This document shows positions 36,689 through 44,953 of a stretch of 64,000 nucleotides of DNA, in pieces; within the stretch, counting starts at the first letter, position 1, and each line of letters opens with the position of its first letter. The notes below the pieces were generated by a model. The model was given only the letters and a program-made list of their open reading frames with translations. It ran no database searches and was not told the DNA's origin. The DNA comes from Chryseobacterium sp. LJ668 (GTDB taxonomy: Bacteria > Bacteroidota > Bacteroidia > Flavobacteriales > Weeksellaceae): contig NZ_CP080443.1 in the NCBI RefSeq assembly GCF_019613955.1, positions 1,240,001-1,304,000 of the forward strand, in the 5' to 3' direction. The position numbers and the translations under genes were made by a program.

Positions 36689-37917
36689 TAATCTTCTTTT
36701 TCAGACTCTTCTTCGTCATTATCAAAATATTCAAAAAGAAAATCGTTATAAGGAAATCTTGAGATATGAATTTTCATCACTTCATCGTAGATCAGCCTTT
36801 TCATTTCAGGGAAATTTTCTTTCGTCAATGCAGAAATAAAAACTGCGGGATGTTTAGATTTGTTCATCCATGTTTTTTTCCATTCTTCAAGAGAAACATT
36901 TTTGTTTGAACCCGGGGTAAGATCGTCTTCGTCTTTTTTCTCGTAGCTGAAATCATCAATTTTATTAAAAACCATAATCATCGGTTTCTGATGCGCATTG
37001 ATTTCCATTAAAATCTGATTCACAGATTCGATATGATCTTCAAAACTTTCGTGCGAAATATCGACTACATGAATCAGCAGATCAGCCTCTCGCACTTCAT
37101 CCAATGTAGATTTGAAAGATTCTACCAGCTGAGTCGGCAATTTTCTGATAAATCCTACCGTATCCGTCAAAAGGAAAGGTAAATTTCCAATTACTACTTT
37201 CCTTACTGTGGTATCCAGTGTTGCAAAGAGTTTATTTTCAGCAAAGACATCAGATTTAGAAATCGCATTCATCAATGTTGATTTTCCAACGTTGGTATAA
37301 CCTACCAAAGCAGCACGCACTACTTTTCCACGGTTGTTACGTTGGGTAGCCATCTGCTTATCGATGATTTTGAGTTTGTCTTTTAGTAATGATATTCTGT
37401 CACGGATGATCCTTCTATCGGTTTCAATCTCCGTTTCACCGGGACCTCGCATTCCGATTCCCCCTTTTTGCTTATCTAAGTGAGACCACATTTTGCTTAA
37501 TCTTGGCAGCAAATATTGGTATTGCGCCAATTCTACCTGCGTTCTTGCATAAGAAGTCTGTGCTCTCTGTGCGAAGATATCGAGGATGAGGTTGGTTCTA
37601 TCAAGAATTTTTACTTCAATTTCTTTTTCAAGGTTTTTGAGCTGTGATGGAGAGAGTTCATCATCAAAAATAATGGTTCCTATCTCGTTTTCTTTTACAT
37701 ATTCTTTTATTTCCTGAGCTTTTCCGCTTCCTACAAAAGTTTTGGAATCTGGCTGGGTTAAATTCTGTGTAAAACGTCTATCAATTGTGGCGCCCGCTGT
37801 GAGAGCTAAAAACTCCAGCTCGTCCATATATTCCTGTAACTTATCAGCATCTTGGTTTTGAGTGACAACCCCTACCAAAACCGCTCTTTCATAATTATGT
37901 TGTTTCTTTTCTAACAT
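36688..37917 (-). CDS. hflX: GTPase HflX
   Basis: A 409-residue ribosome-associated GTPase. The N-terminal HflX domain contains a glycine-rich KGGIGMRGPGETEIETD stretch. The G domain has G1 GYTNVGKST, G3 DTVGF and G4 NKID. It splits stalled or stressed ribosomes. The C-terminus is acidic. First gene of a minus-strand run toward DUF4919, NhaP-type and AlkD-like genes, all spaced closely or overlapping. Confidence 0.95.
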   Translation of the reverse strand: MLEKKQHNYERAVLVGVVTQNQDADKLQEYMDELEFLALTAGATIDRRFTQNLTQPDSKTFVGSGKAQEIKEYVKENEIGTIIFDDELSPSQLKNLEKEIEVKILDRTNLILDIFAQRAQTSYARTQVELAQYQYLLPRLSKMWSHLDKQKGGIGMRGPGETEIETDRRIIRDRISLLKDKLKIIDKQMATQRNNRGKVVRAALVGYTNVGKSTLMNAISKSDVFAENKLFATLDTTVRKVVIGNLPFLLTDTVGFIRKLPTQLVESFKSTLDEVREADLLIHVVDISHESFEDHIESVNQILMEINAHQKPMIMVFNKIDDFSYEKKDEDDLTPGSNKNVSLEEWKKTWMNKSKHPAVFISALTKENFPEMKRLIYDEVMKIHISRFPYNDFLFEYFDNDEEESEKED

Positions 37918-38120
37918 TAAGTCTGCAATTTATTAAGATTACAAGATAACATTTTTAATTAATAAATACAAACCGGTCTACGAAACAGGTGTTTTCCCCT
38001 TTTTTATTCTAGTTCTTTTCCTCTGGTTTACTACTGTCGTCCCGATATACCTTTACACCGTAAAAATCTCAATAACAGATCATAACATAAAACATTTATT
38101 AACCAGAAATTTATCTTAAT

Positions 38121-38594
38121 ATGAAAAGAATTTTTTTCTACAGCTTCTTTTTGATTTTTTGCTCGGTATCTGAAATCAATGCACAAAAAGCACTTCTCGC
38201 GACAGGATCAAACGCTGCAGGTGGCAACGGTTCTGTTTCCTATAGTGTAGGACAGATTGATTTTACCACCAAAGGAAATCAGATCATGGAAGGTGTGCAG
38301 CAAGCTTACGAAATCACTACTCTTTCTACAACAGAAACAGCAGGCTCAGACAAGAAAGACATTTTATTGTATCCGAATCCATTCAAAGATTTTTTGTTTG
38401 TGGATTTTACTACAAACGACCATCGAAATTCTGAATTCCAACTATTCGATTCTTCCGGAAAACTTTTAAAAGAAGATAAAATAAAAGAATCAAAATCAGA
38501 ATTTAATTTTTCAGCGCTTCCTTCTGCGATGTACATCATCCGGATCAATCAGAATGGAAAAAACATTAAAACATTTAAAATCATTAAAAAATAA
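38121..38594 (+). CDS. Secreted protein with type IX secretion (type A) C-terminal signal
   Basis: A 157-residue protein with a signal peptide (to about INAQ, residue 22). A short conserved part follows (ATGSNAAGGNGSVSYSVGQ). From about residue 80 there is a classic type A sorting domain: LLYPNPFKDFL, FQLFDSSGKLL, a SALPSAMYIIRI strand and terminal FKIIKK. It would be exported by the type IX system and may be lipid-anchored on the cell surface. The part between signals is very small, so it has no room for a catalytic domain. The 849-residue gene follows after 5 bases. Confidence 0.82.
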   Translation: MKRIFFYSFFLIFCSVSEINAQKALLATGSNAAGGNGSVSYSVGQIDFTTKGNQIMEGVQQAYEITTLSTTETAGSDKKDILLYPNPFKDFLFVDFTTNDHRNSEFQLFDSSGKLLKEDKIKESKSEFNFSALPSAMYIIRINQNGKNIKTFKIIKK

Positions 38595-38599
38595 TCAAC

Positions 38600-41149
38600 A
38601 TGAAAAAAATTTTACTCACCGTAGGAATGATGCTTGGCTGCCATTTAGTTTCAGCACAGGCACCTGAAAAAATGAGTTATCAGGCTGTAATGAGAAATAC
38701 ATCCGGACAATTGCTTACCAATCAGAACATAGGAGTTAAAGTAAGTGTTCTTCAGGGCTCACCCGCAGGAACCGTTGTATATTCTGAAAGACTGACAGGA
38801 ACAACGAATGTAAACGGACTTATCAGTCTGGAAATCGGAACGGGAACCGTACTTTCCGGAACTTTTGCAACCATCAACTGGCCATCTGGCAATTATTATT
38901 TAAAAACTGAAACTGACCCTACAGGCGGAACGAGTTATACAATTGCAGGAACAAGTCAATTATTAAGCGTTCCTTATGCCATGTATGCAAAAACTTCCGG
39001 TAGTTCCGGAGGTGGTGGTTTTACTTTGCCTTATACAGCAACAGTTAATAATGCCAACAATCTTTTCTCAATAACAAATGATGGCGACGGAACTTCTTTA
39101 GAAGGAAACAACAATACTACAACATCAAGCATTGCAGCCGTAAGAGGAACTGTTACCAATGTTGCTCCAGGAGGTTTTTCTTCAGGTGTAAGAGGAATTA
39201 ACAATGGTACCGGCGGTTTAGGTGTAGGTGTTTGGGGAAGCCAGAACGGAAGCGGATGGGGAGTTTACGGAGTTACACCTTCAGGATTGGGAGTTTATGG
39301 AAATTCTTCAGGCGCAGGGTACGGAGTGTATGCCAACAGCAATACAGGAACCGGACTTAACGCAACAAGTACAAATGGTCCTGCAGCTAATATTTCAATT
39401 TCAAATAACGCAAATAATAGCGCTGTTCTTACCGCAAATACCCTAGGAAACGGAACTGTAATTAATGTTTCGACTACTGGATCAGGTACAGGTGTTCTGA
39501 GTAATACAGGAAACGGATTTGCTGTTCATGGGATTACGACCGCGCAGAGCTCAGCCGGAGTTATCGCTGATAATAATGGAGCCGGAGAAGCAGTAGTAGG
39601 AAGAACCACTAGTGACATTGCAGGAGCCGTAGTGGGGAGAAATGATGGCGGAGGTTATGGATTACATGGTTTTGTATCTACAAACACTTCAGGTACAGGA
39701 ATTGGGGTTTATGGGCGAGTGGGACTCAATAACAGCAAAGGACGGGCAGGAAGGTTTCAAAACTTCTTGGCAACCAATGACAGAAACACTTTCGAAGTAG
39801 AATCTAACAGTACGGGAAATATCCCAGACAATACTCAGGGTAATGTTTCTTCTTTTCTTGCCAGTAACACAAACAGTGTAAGTGCAGCAGTGCGAGGTGA
39901 AGTAAAAACAATCTTCGGAAACTTTGGAGCAGCCGGGATTTTCGGAGTCTCTTCCGGAACGGGAGGTTTTGGCGGATTATTTTATTCTTCAAATGTCACC
40001 GGAAACGGACGTGCTTTAGTTGCATTAAATGACGGTAATGGTGACGCAATCGTTGCCAACGTAGGGAAAGATGGTGATGCAATCGAGGCCAATGTTGACG
40101 GAACAGGACGAGCAATTTACGGTTGGGTTCCTACATTCAGTACAGGAAAAGCCGCGGAATTTAAAAATTTCAATACTTCAAATACATCTACAGCACTGTC
40201 TTCCACAACATTAGGAAACGGTATCGCAGGAGATTTCTTCGTAGACAATACCAATGGCACTTCTCCGGCGGTTAAAGGAAAAGTAAATTCTCAGTTTGCT
40301 AACTTCGGAACCGCCGGTGTTTATGGCGAATCCGCAGGAACAGGAGGTTTCGGAGGTTTATTTTACGCAAGTAATGCTTCAGGTAACGGACCTGCATTAA
40401 TTGCTCTTGCCAACGGAAACGGAAACGGGATCACCGCCAATGCAAAAAATTCCGGTGATGGTATAGAAGCAACGGTAGACGGAACCGGAAGTGCAATTTA
40501 CGGTTGGGTTCCTAATTTTGGAACTGGTAAAGCTGCTTATTTCAGAAACTTTAATACCGCAAATTCTCAGGCAGTAGTATCTGTAACCAACGTAGGAACA
40601 GGAACAGGGATTTTTGTAAATCATACCGGAGCTTCAGGAAACCTTGCAGTTTTTCAAAGTGGATCAGCCAATGTCGCCAGAATCAATAAAACAGGAACAG
40701 GATTTTTCAACGGCGGTACCCAAAATAGCGGTGCCGATTTAGCCGAGGCATTTGATGTTGAAGGAAATATTTCCGAATACGAAATGGGTGATGTTTTGGT
40801 CATCTCCACTTCAAGTGACAGAGCGGTAGAAAAATCATCAAAACCTTACTCTACTTTAGTTTCAGGAGTTTACGCTACAAAACCTGGAGTTCTTTTAACT
40901 GAAGAAAATGTAGATGCAGATCTTTCGGGTAAAGTTCCGATGGGAGTGATTGGTGTGATCCCTACTAAAGTTTGCCTTGAAGGAGGAAAAATAAAAAGAG
41001 GCGATCTTCTGGTAACCTCATCAAAACCTGGAGTCGCCATGAAAGCTAATCCTAAGAAAGTAAAAATAGGACAAGTGCTCGGAAAAGCTCTTCAGGATTA
41101 TGACCAAAACTCAATCGGAAAAATAAAAGTATTCGTTAACATTAAATAA
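38600..41149 (+). CDS. Large Gly/Asn-rich secreted repeat protein with tail-fibre-like C-terminus
   Basis: An 849-residue protein with a signal peptide (ending VSAQ). Residues 21-130 form a conserved Bacteroidetes secreted-protein module (MSYQAVMRNTSGQLLTNQ ... SQLLSVPYAMYAKTS). The middle is Gly/Asn/Thr-rich repeats typical of a beta-helix or trimeric fibre. A roughly 127-residue unit is repeated, with its Val at codon 39890 and again at 40271 (compare TGGFGGLFYSSN with TGGFGGLFYASN, and GRAIYGWVP with GSAIYGWVP). The last 110 residues (GADLAEAF, then GVYATKPGVLL, GKVPMGVIGVIP) resemble the C-terminal self-cleaving chaperone (peptidase G2-like) domain of phage tail fibres. Function is unknown; a surface fibre or adhesin is possible. 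Confidence 0.7.
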   Translation: MKKILLTVGMMLGCHLVSAQAPEKMSYQAVMRNTSGQLLTNQNIGVKVSVLQGSPAGTVVYSERLTGTTNVNGLISLEIGTGTVLSGTFATINWPSGNYYLKTETDPTGGTSYTIAGTSQLLSVPYAMYAKTSGSSGGGGFTLPYTATVNNANNLFSITNDGDGTSLEGNNNTTTSSIAAVRGTVTNVAPGGFSSGVRGINNGTGGLGVGVWGSQNGSGWGVYGVTPSGLGVYGNSSGAGYGVYANSNTGTGLNATSTNGPAANISISNNANNSAVLTANTLGNGTVINVSTTGSGTGVLSNTGNGFAVHGITTAQSSAGVIADNNGAGEAVVGRTTSDIAGAVVGRNDGGGYGLHGFVSTNTSGTGIGVYGRVGLNNSKGRAGRFQNFLATNDRNTFEVESNSTGNIPDNTQGNVSSFLASNTNSVSAAVRGEVKTIFGNFGAAGIFGVSSGTGGFGGLFYSSNVTGNGRALVALNDGNGDAIVANVGKDGDAIEANVDGTGRAIYGWVPTFSTGKAAEFKNFNTSNTSTALSSTTLGNGIAGDFFVDNTNGTSPAVKGKVNSQFANFGTAGVYGESAGTGGFGGLFYASNASGNGPALIALANGNGNGITANAKNSGDGIEATVDGTGSAIYGWVPNFGTGKAAYFRNFNTANSQAVVSVTNVGTGTGIFVNHTGASGNLAVFQSGSANVARINKTGTGFFNGGTQNSGADLAEAFDVEGNISEYEMGDVLVISTSSDRAVEKSSKPYSTLVSGVYATKPGVLLTEENVDADLSGKVPMGVIGVIPTKVCLEGGKIKRGDLLVTSSKPGVAMKANPKKVKIGQVLGKALQDYDQNSIGKIKVFVNIK

Positions 41150-41156
41150 AACTATT

Positions 41157-41561
41157 ATGAAATCATTATATATCATCCCCTTTTTACTTCTAAGTGTTAC
41201 TTTTTATGCTCAAGAAAAAAAAGCAGCCGAACTTCAGGATCAGGAACAGGTTTTGAAAGATGCAAAAGCATTCAAACAAAAAATGCAGAAGCAAAACGAA
41301 GCCAATTCTACAAAAAAAGAAAAACAAACCGTTTTAGCTTCTGAACAAGGGCTCGAAGCGAAGCAGGAAACTCAACAAATGCAAAATGAAAATAATCCGG
41401 GAAAATTATTACCGAATACCGCAAGCTTTGAAGAGGTTTTGGCAACCATTCCCAACAGAAAGGTAGCAGGAAAAACGATGAGCTCAAAAAGTGCTATCGT
41501 ACAAGGTTTGCCTAATACAGCGACTCTTGAGGAAATTAAAAAAACGATTCCAAAAAACTAA
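41157..41561 (+). CDS. Small secreted repeat protein, unknown function
   Basis: A 134-residue protein with a signal peptide (FLLLSVTFYAQ). The middle is a Lys/Gln/Glu coiled coil. The C-terminal half carries two copies of a short unit: LPNTASFEEVLATIPNR and LPNTATLEEIKKTIPKN. It follows the 849-residue gene after 7 bases and looks like part of the same operon. No family recognised. Confidence 0.65.
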   Translation: MKSLYIIPFLLLSVTFYAQEKKAAELQDQEQVLKDAKAFKQKMQKQNEANSTKKEKQTVLASEQGLEAKQETQQMQNENNPGKLLPNTASFEEVLATIPNRKVAGKTMSSKSAIVQGLPNTATLEEIKKTIPKN

Positions 41562-41579
41562 CTAACCTTTTTTACTAAA

Positions 41580-41608
41580 GAAGTCCGCAAATTATATTTG
41601 CGGACTTC
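41580..41608. terminator. Hairpin between convergent genes
   Basis: A perfect 13-bp stem (41580-41592 with 41596-41608), loop TAT, and a T-run after a few bases. It closes the operon ending at 41561. Confidence 0.8.
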
Positions 41609-41628
41609 CTGCTTTTTATGTAAGAAAT

Positions 41629-42063
41629 CTAATCCCAATCTGCAGCGATAAATTGCATCTCATTTCCATCATGATCGGAAAGTATTAATTGATGGCCTTC
41701 AATTTTATAATTGGTCATACTTTCAAATTTTTTCGTAAAAGCATTTTCAAGTTCCATGTTTTTACACGCTGTCATGGTACTCCCTACTTCTGAAATACTT
41801 ATTTTGCCATTATTTTTTAATTCAGCTAAGAAAAATATGCTGTTGCAACCCATTGTTGCAGTTCCTTTTACTTTATTTCGTGATTTTTCACCGGTTAAAT
41901 TAATTTCTGCTTTATTTTCGATCATCTGCTGCTTTGTAAATTGATCAAACGAAACCATCATCCATTCTCTCTGGTAGTGCTGATTATTCATCTGTGAAGC
42001 CGAACAATTCAAAACAGATAGGAAGATAAAAAATATAAAAGGACCAGATAAAATGTTTTTCAT
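41629..42063 (-). CDS. META-domain (HslJ-like) lipoprotein
   Basis: A 144-residue lipoprotein (LSVLNCSAS, Cys20). The META domain shows GTATMGCNSIFF, ISEVGSTMTACKNMELENAF and ILSDHDGNEMQF. Related HslJ proteins are linked to stress or antibiotic resistance in other bacteria; the role here is unknown. Confidence 0.82.
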   Translation of the reverse strand: MKNILSGPFIFFIFLSVLNCSASQMNNQHYQREWMMVSFDQFTKQQMIENKAEINLTGEKSRNKVKGTATMGCNSIFFLAELKNNGKISISEVGSTMTACKNMELENAFTKKFESMTNYKIEGHQLILSDHDGNEMQFIAADWD

Positions 42064-42149
42064 ACCACCCAGGCTGCCATTTTTGTACCAATTACCAATA
42101 GATTATCGTAAAAATTACTAAATTAGCCCCACAAAAATTATTTAATAAA

Positions 42150-44351
42150 ATGAAAAGAATATTTTTACTATTCACTTTCTTGTTAGGTTTTGCCCAAATG
42201 AGGGCAGACGAAGGGATGTGGCTTCTGATGCTTATTAAAAGACTGAACGGCGTTGATATGCAGAAAGAAGGTCTGCACCTTACTCCGGAAGAAATTTATT
42301 CTGTAAACAATTCGAGTTTAAAAGATGCCATCGTAAGCTTTGGCGGGTTTTGTACAGGAGAAATTGTATCAGACAAAGGTTTGATTTTCACCAATCACCA
42401 CTGTGGTTATGGTGCAGTTGCAGCGGCTTCTACACCGTCAAAAGATTATTTGAAAAATGGTTTTTGGGCGGCGAAAGAAAAAGATGAGTTTAATGCAAAA
42501 GATCTTTATGTAAGATTTTTGGTAAGAATGGATGATGCATCGCAGAGAATCAATTCAAAATTAAACAATAACATGACTGCAGCTGAAAGAAAAGCTGTGA
42601 TCGATGCTGAAACAAAAGCAATACAGACAGAAAATTCTGAAAACGGAAAATATACTGTTGTAGTTAGAGATTTCTTTAACGGAAATGAATTTTATTTCTT
42701 TGTTTATCAGGATTATAAAGATATCAGATTAGTAGGTGCACCACCATCAGCATTAGGAAAATACGGTGGAGATACAGATAACTGGGAATGGCCAAGACAT
42801 ACTGCAGACTTCACGGTTTTCAGAGTATATGCAGATGCAGCGGGAAATCCTGCAGAATTTAAGCCAACCAACGTTCCTTTGAAGCCTAAGCATTTCTTAC
42901 CGGTTTCTCTTAAAGGAATAAAGCCTGGTGATTTCTCAATGATTCTAGGGTACCCGGGAAGAACAAACCGTTACCTGACTTCTTACGGTATCAACCAAAT
43001 GGTATCAAAAGACTATCCGGCGTGGGTAGAAACTTCTAAACTGGCAATGGACGTCATGAAGAAGTATATGGATAAAGACAAAACAACTCAGTTAAGTTAT
43101 GCTTCTCAATATGCTTCCGTAGCCAATTATTGGAAAAACAGACAGGGAACAATTGACGCTGTTGAGAAAAATGGAACAATTGCCGATAAACAAAATATAG
43201 AAAGTACTTTCAGAACATGGGCTGCACAGCCGGGTAACGAAATGTATGACGGTGTTCTTGAACAAATCGCTACTTATTACAAGCAGGTTACAGACAGAAA
43301 TGTTGAAAGAAATTATGCTTCTCTTTTGACAAGAAACGCAAAATATATTGCTTTAGCTTATCAATTGGCTCCAACTCTTGATGCTTACGCAAAACAGGAT
43401 ATGGCAGGAAGACTGGCTATGAAGCCTAAAGTAGAAGCAGCGATCAAAGATGCTTACGACAACATCAATCCTGAATTGGAAGGCGAAATGCTTAATTCTT
43501 TAGTTAACCTTTACAAAACTAGAGTAAAAGAAGATGTTGCTTCACCAACGATTATGGCTTTGGATGCTAACAATTTGTCAACCGTTGCGTTTTCTTCATT
43601 ATTTGCAAACAAAACCTCTGTAACCAACTATATTTTAAACCCAGACCGTTTGAAATTAGATGCAGATCCATTGTTGAAAATTGCAAAAGGTATTGCAGAA
43701 GATCAGAGAGTTTCTGGTGAAAGATTTGTAAAAATCGATGACAATTTTGCTAAAAACAACCGTCTTTTCTTAGCCGGATTAATGAAAGCAATGCCAGAGA
43801 AAAAATTCTATCCGGATGCAAACTCTACCATGAGATTAACGTACGGCCAGATTGCTACTTTACCGGTAAGAACAGACAGAAACTATTTTGGTGTTACAGA
43901 TAATTATTACACAACAATGGAAGGTTTGGTAGGTAAATACAAAGCCGGTGACGAAGAATTTGATCTTCCACAAAGAGTGTTGGCGCTTCAGGGAGCAAAA
44001 GACTATGGTCAGTATGCAGATAAAGCAGGTTATCTTCCGGTAAACTTCCTTTCAGATAACGATATCACAGGAGGAAACTCTGGATCTCCGGTAATCGATG
44101 GGGACGGAAACCTGATCGGTATCGCATTCGACGGAAACAGCGAAGCACTTAGTGGTGACATCGTTTTTGAAGACAAATGGCAGAAAACCATCAGTGTAGA
44201 CATCCGTTTTGTTCTTTGGACGATCGATAAATACGCTGGTGCAAGAAGATTGGTAGATGAGTTGAAATTAGTAAGAGACGAAAATACTCCTGCTGATACA
44301 GGCGCATCTAAAATCAAAACTGCAGTTCCTGCAAAAAAGAAAAAGAAATAA
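42150..44351 (+). CDS. S46 family dipeptidyl-peptidase (DPP7/DPP11 type)
   Basis: A 733-residue secreted serine peptidase that removes dipeptides from peptide N-termini. After a signal peptide (to MRA) the N-terminal catalytic His is in FTNHHCGYGAV and the nucleophile Ser in GNSGSPV. A large helical insert lies between. The S1-pocket region reads FDGNSEALSGDIVFE; the Gly there looks more like the DPP7 (hydrophobic P1) type than DPP11, but this is only a reading. The Lys-rich tail is unusual. A terminator follows. Confidence 0.93.
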   Translation: MKRIFLLFTFLLGFAQMRADEGMWLLMLIKRLNGVDMQKEGLHLTPEEIYSVNNSSLKDAIVSFGGFCTGEIVSDKGLIFTNHHCGYGAVAAASTPSKDYLKNGFWAAKEKDEFNAKDLYVRFLVRMDDASQRINSKLNNNMTAAERKAVIDAETKAIQTENSENGKYTVVVRDFFNGNEFYFFVYQDYKDIRLVGAPPSALGKYGGDTDNWEWPRHTADFTVFRVYADAAGNPAEFKPTNVPLKPKHFLPVSLKGIKPGDFSMILGYPGRTNRYLTSYGINQMVSKDYPAWVETSKLAMDVMKKYMDKDKTTQLSYASQYASVANYWKNRQGTIDAVEKNGTIADKQNIESTFRTWAAQPGNEMYDGVLEQIATYYKQVTDRNVERNYASLLTRNAKYIALAYQLAPTLDAYAKQDMAGRLAMKPKVEAAIKDAYDNINPELEGEMLNSLVNLYKTRVKEDVASPTIMALDANNLSTVAFSSLFANKTSVTNYILNPDRLKLDADPLLKIAKGIAEDQRVSGERFVKIDDNFAKNNRLFLAGLMKAMPEKKFYPDANSTMRLTYGQIATLPVRTDRNYFGVTDNYYTTMEGLVGKYKAGDEEFDLPQRVLALQGAKDYGQYADKAGYLPVNFLSDNDITGGNSGSPVIDGDGNLIGIAFDGNSEALSGDIVFEDKWQKTISVDIRFVLWTIDKYAGARRLVDELKLVRDENTPADTGASKIKTAVPAKKKKK

Positions 44352-44371
44352 TTTTTTCTAAAAAATATTTT

Positions 44372-44401
44372 AAAAACCGTGGAATTTTTTTCACGGTTTT
44401 T
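44372..44401 (+). terminator. Terminator after the S46 peptidase
   Basis: A 10-bp stem (AAAAACCGTG at 44372-44381 with 44392-44401) and a long T-run, 20 bases after the stop. Confidence 0.85.
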
Positions 44402-44430
44402 TTATTTTTGATGATTCAATTTTAATTAAA

Positions 44431-44906
44431 ATGAAAACACAAAAGATCAATTTTAAAGCAATCATCCAACAAAATGGAACGATGAATGCTGCCTTTGTAG
44501 AATTTCCGTTTTCTGTGGAAGAACTTTTCGGGAAGAAAGGTCAGGTAAAAATCAAAGCTTTATTTGATGAAACAGTTGAATATCGTGGAAGTTTGGCTAA
44601 AATGAATCTGACTGCCATATTTTAGGTTTAACACAGGAAATCCGAAACAAGCTTGGAAAAACTTTCGGTGATGAGGTTTCTGTTTTGCTCATAGAAGATA
44701 AAGAAGAAAGAACCGTTGAAATTTCAGAAGATATTCTTGAAGTTTTTAGTGAAAATCTTGACGCTAAAGTCTTGTTTGACAAAATGAGTTATACCCACAG
44801 AAAAGAATACATTCGTTGGATTCAAGAAGCCAAAAAACCTGAAACAAGAGAGAACAGAAAAACAAAAATGATTCAAATGATTTTGGACGGTAAAAAAGGA
44901 ATTTAA
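44431..44906 (+). pseudogene. DUF1905/YdeI (OmpD-associated) protein, frameshifted
   Basis: The first 64 codons (44431-44625) encode a DUF1905 start (MKTQKINFKAIIQQNG ... EYRGSLAKMN). The frame then fails and ends at 44625. The rest (LGLTQEIRNKLGKTFGDEVS ... EYIRWIQEAKKPETRENR) runs in another frame from about 44607 to 44906. Reading one extra base at 44605-44607 restores a normal K-M-n-S-D-C-H-I-L-G-L-T-Q join and a 158-residue protein. YdeI-type domains are annotated as bacteriocin-protection. Either a broken gene or a sequence error. Confidence 0.75.
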
Positions 44907-44915
44907 ATAGTTAAT

Positions 44916-44947
44916 AAAAGCTCTGAAAACTTGAATTCAGAGCTTTT
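44916..44947. terminator. Bidirectional hairpin terminator
   Basis: A 12-bp stem (44916-44927 with 44936-44947), between the DUF1905/YdeI pseudogene and the convergent ComM-like gene. Confidence 0.88.
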
Positions 44948-44953
44948 TTAGAT

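Noticed and set aside
38600..41149. Repeated DNA blocks that might be a CRISPR or tandem repeat
   Set aside because: The repeats are in-frame protein duplications with diverged codons, not regular direct repeats with spacers.
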